A DNA stretch of 64,000 nucleotides from Marinibacterium sp050389775 (lineage in GTDB: Bacteria; Pseudomonadota; Alphaproteobacteria; Rhodobacterales; Rhodobacteraceae). Position numbers and translations under genes: made by a program. The stretch spans positions 1,674,001 to 1,738,000 of the forward strand of contig NZ_CP177144.1 of NCBI RefSeq assembly GCF_050389775.1, given 5' to 3'. The notes beneath the pieces were generated by a model, which saw only the letters and a program-made list of their open reading frames with translations, did no database searches and was not told where the DNA came from. Of the stretch, positions 61,323 to 64,000 are shown piece by piece. Positions within the stretch are counted from its first letter, which is position 1. Each line of letters begins with the position of its first letter.

Positions 61323-62258
61323 TCAGTAGCCGCGCTGGCGGTCGACCTCGTGCAGGAGCGGCTCGCCCGCGCCGAGGCGACGGTAGTTCTCGGCCACGTC
61401 GCGCAGGGCATCGCCCAGGTGCCAGCCCGAGACATGAGGCGTCAGGGTGACGTTGGGATGCGACCAGAGCGGGCTGTCGGCGGGCAGTGGTTCGACCCGG
61501 GTGACATCGAGCACGGCATGGCCCGGAGTGCCGGCCTCCAGGGCGCGGACCAGGGCGGTTTCGTCGACGAGATCGCCGCGCCCGGCGTTGAGCAGGCAGG
61601 CGCCGGGTTTCATGTGGGCCAGCATGGCGGCATCGAAGAGATCGCGGGTGGCCTCGGTCGAGGGCAGGATCGAGACGACGTAATCCTGCTCGGCCAGCAG
61701 GGCGGGCAGGGCATCGGGCCCGTGCAGGCAGGTGATGCCGTCGATCTGCTTGGGAGAATTGCTCCAGCCGGTGGTGACAAAACCGACGTCGCGCAGCAGG
61801 CGGGCCGTCGTGGCACCGATATGGCCCAGGCCCAGCACGGCGGCGCGGGTGCGGCGGGTCTGGCGCGGGGCCAGGGGCGCCCAGTCGCCCTGGGCCTGGG
61901 CGGTGGCGTAATGGCGATGCTGGCGCTGGTCGCGCAGCAGGTAGGACAGGGCCCATTCGGCGATTTCATGGGCCGGTTCCATCGGCCGCAGCCGGGCGAC
62001 GCGGACAGGCGCGGGCAGGGCGGGATGGGTGACGATGCTGTCGACCCCGGCGCCGAGTTTTTGCACCAGGGCAAGGTTGGGCAGCAGGGCCGGCAGGTGG
62101 GCGGGCAGCTCGGAACAGGCCAGCATGGTGATCTGGGAGGCATCGCCCAGGCCATCGCGCAGGCGGATGTCGGCATCGGGCAGCAGGTCGAGAACGGTGT
62201 CGCGGACCTCTTCCTCGGGCATCCAGCCGGAATGTCCGATGTCGATGAGCAGGGCCAT
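61323..62258 (-). CDS. D-2-hydroxyacid dehydrogenase, glyoxylate/hydroxypyruvate reductase A-like
   Basis: A 311-residue dehydrogenase. V-L-G-L-G-H-I-G-A is the nucleotide site near residue 140, with arginine in N-A-G-R-G-D-L-V-D-E, a later V-E-P-L-P, and histidine in T-P-H-V-S-G-W. This form resembles GhrA. It could reduce the glyoxylate released by AllA, but the distance of about 8 kb makes that a guess. It is convergent with the GST gene (15-base gap). Confidence 0.9.
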   Translation of the reverse strand: MALLIDIGHSGWMPEEEVRDTVLDLLPDADIRLRDGLGDASQITMLACSELPAHLPALLPNLALVQKLGAGVDSIVTHPALPAPVRVARLRPMEPAHEIAEWALSYLLRDQRQHRHYATAQAQGDWAPLAPRQTRRTRAAVLGLGHIGATTARLLRDVGFVTTGWSNSPKQIDGITCLHGPDALPALLAEQDYVVSILPSTEATRDLFDAAMLAHMKPGACLLNAGRGDLVDETALVRALEAGTPGHAVLDVTRVEPLPADSPLWSHPNVTLTPHVSGWHLGDALRDVAENYRRLGAGEPLLHEVDRQRGY

Positions 62259-62828
62259 GGGATGTCCTTTCGCGGCAGCTGTCGGGCAGGGATCTGGGCG
62301 CTGGGTATCCGGCCCGGGGCAGGGGGGCAAGGGCCGGGGCCGGGCGTGAGGCGGACGGGTGTGGGGCAGACAGGGCAGCCGGGTGCGTGCGGACGGGTGA
62401 GGAAGTGCAGGCGGCGGGCGGGTGCAGGTTGGGCAGGGCGCCGGGCGGGATGGCCGGGCTGCGGGGAAAAATGGCCGATGCCGGGGCAGATAGGGCAGGG
62501 CACGCGGGTGGACTGGGACGTTCAGATCGCAGGACGGGAATGCGCTCGTTGGGCCGGACGGGGAGACCGGCGAAAGTGGGCCGGGACCGCGAGGCGGGGC
62601 GGCTGTCGGGCCTGGGTCGGGCGGGCCAGAACGAGGCGGCGAGGGTAGTACAAAAGGCGGCCGGGCGGGCCGTGGGCCGACGCGGGGGCGGGCCGGGCGA
62701 CGCAACGGCGTGTACCGATCTGCGGAACTGAGTTCCGAAATCGGTGGACAAGCTCTGCCGGGGTGATCCATCCTGCGGGCGATCCCGCCCCGATCCGACC
62801 GGCGGGCACGTCTTGGGGAGGAAGACGG
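62259..62828. other. Gene-free spacer between divergent genes
   Basis: 570 bases of very G-rich sequence with degenerate GGGCAGG and CGGGCGGG words. It should carry promoters for the reductase and for the acyl-CoA dehydrogenase, but no clear hexamers were found. GGAGGAAG at 62817-62824 is the ribosome-binding site of the next gene. Confidence 0.55.

Positions 62829-64000
<1,172 letters not shown>

Overview
The window is a very GC-rich stretch of bacterial chromosome. Its gene content points to an aerobic alphaproteobacterium of the Rhodobacterales (Roseobacter/Paracoccus type): an oxygen-dependent cobalamin pathway (CobG, CobF, CobE, CobN), TRAP transport of organic acids, PuuD-type urate oxidation, a TamA/TamB pair, and short palindromic repeats of the kind scattered through that order. 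The assignment is inference; there is no rRNA or marker gene in the window.

Layout. 1-2202: end of modA, then modB and modC (molybdate uptake, + strand). 2480-18256: a sugar-acid catabolic locus built around a divergent promoter at about 12.7-12.8 kb. Leftward run a TRAP transporter (dctP, dctQ, dctM), an altronate dehydratase-like gene, three Gfo/Idh/MocA oxidoreductases, a beta-hydroxyacid dehydrogenase and a 2-keto-3-deoxygluconate kinase. Rightward run a GntR/FadR regulator, an SDR resembling 2-keto-3-deoxy-L-fuconate dehydrogenase, an IlvD/Edd dehydratase, an FAH-family hydrolase and a 2-hydroxyacid dehydrogenase. The locus therefore encodes a phosphorylating (KdgK) and a non-phosphorylating (dehydrogenase plus FAH hydrolase) route for deoxy-keto sugar acids.

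18392-36555: a cobalamin locus. A cobalamin riboswitch (33600-33801) leads a long, tightly coupled leftward operon: DUF1636 protein, cobW, cobN, cobG, cobH, cobI, cobJ, [cobK inserted on the opposite strand], cobL, cobE, cobM, cobB, cobA, cobF. Rightward from the same promoter region run a HAD phosphatase-like gene and cobQ. These genes cover uroporphyrinogen III to cobyric acid except CobS/CobT, the cob(II)yrinate reductase and the adenosyltransferase, which are not in the window. The locus is rich in in-frame minisatellites and palindromic elements.

36.6-49.5 kb: an orphan acyl carrier protein with a divergent fatty-acyl-AMP ligase, a xylulokinase-like kinase, tamB-tamA, a prokaryotic pentameric ligand-gated ion channel homologue and rpiB. 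49.8-57.6 kb: purine ring degradation: PuuD urate oxidase with a cytochrome c tail, UraH, a PuuE-OHCU decarboxylase fusion, AllA, a urate/xanthine permease and AllE, with a Hint-domain protein in between. Allantoate amidohydrolase is absent from the window. 57.9-64 kb: a small secreted protein, a small membrane protein with a HlyD-type protein, a glutathione transferase, a GhrA-like reductase and the start of an acyl-CoA dehydrogenase. No tRNA, rRNA, IS element, prophage or CRISPR array was seen.
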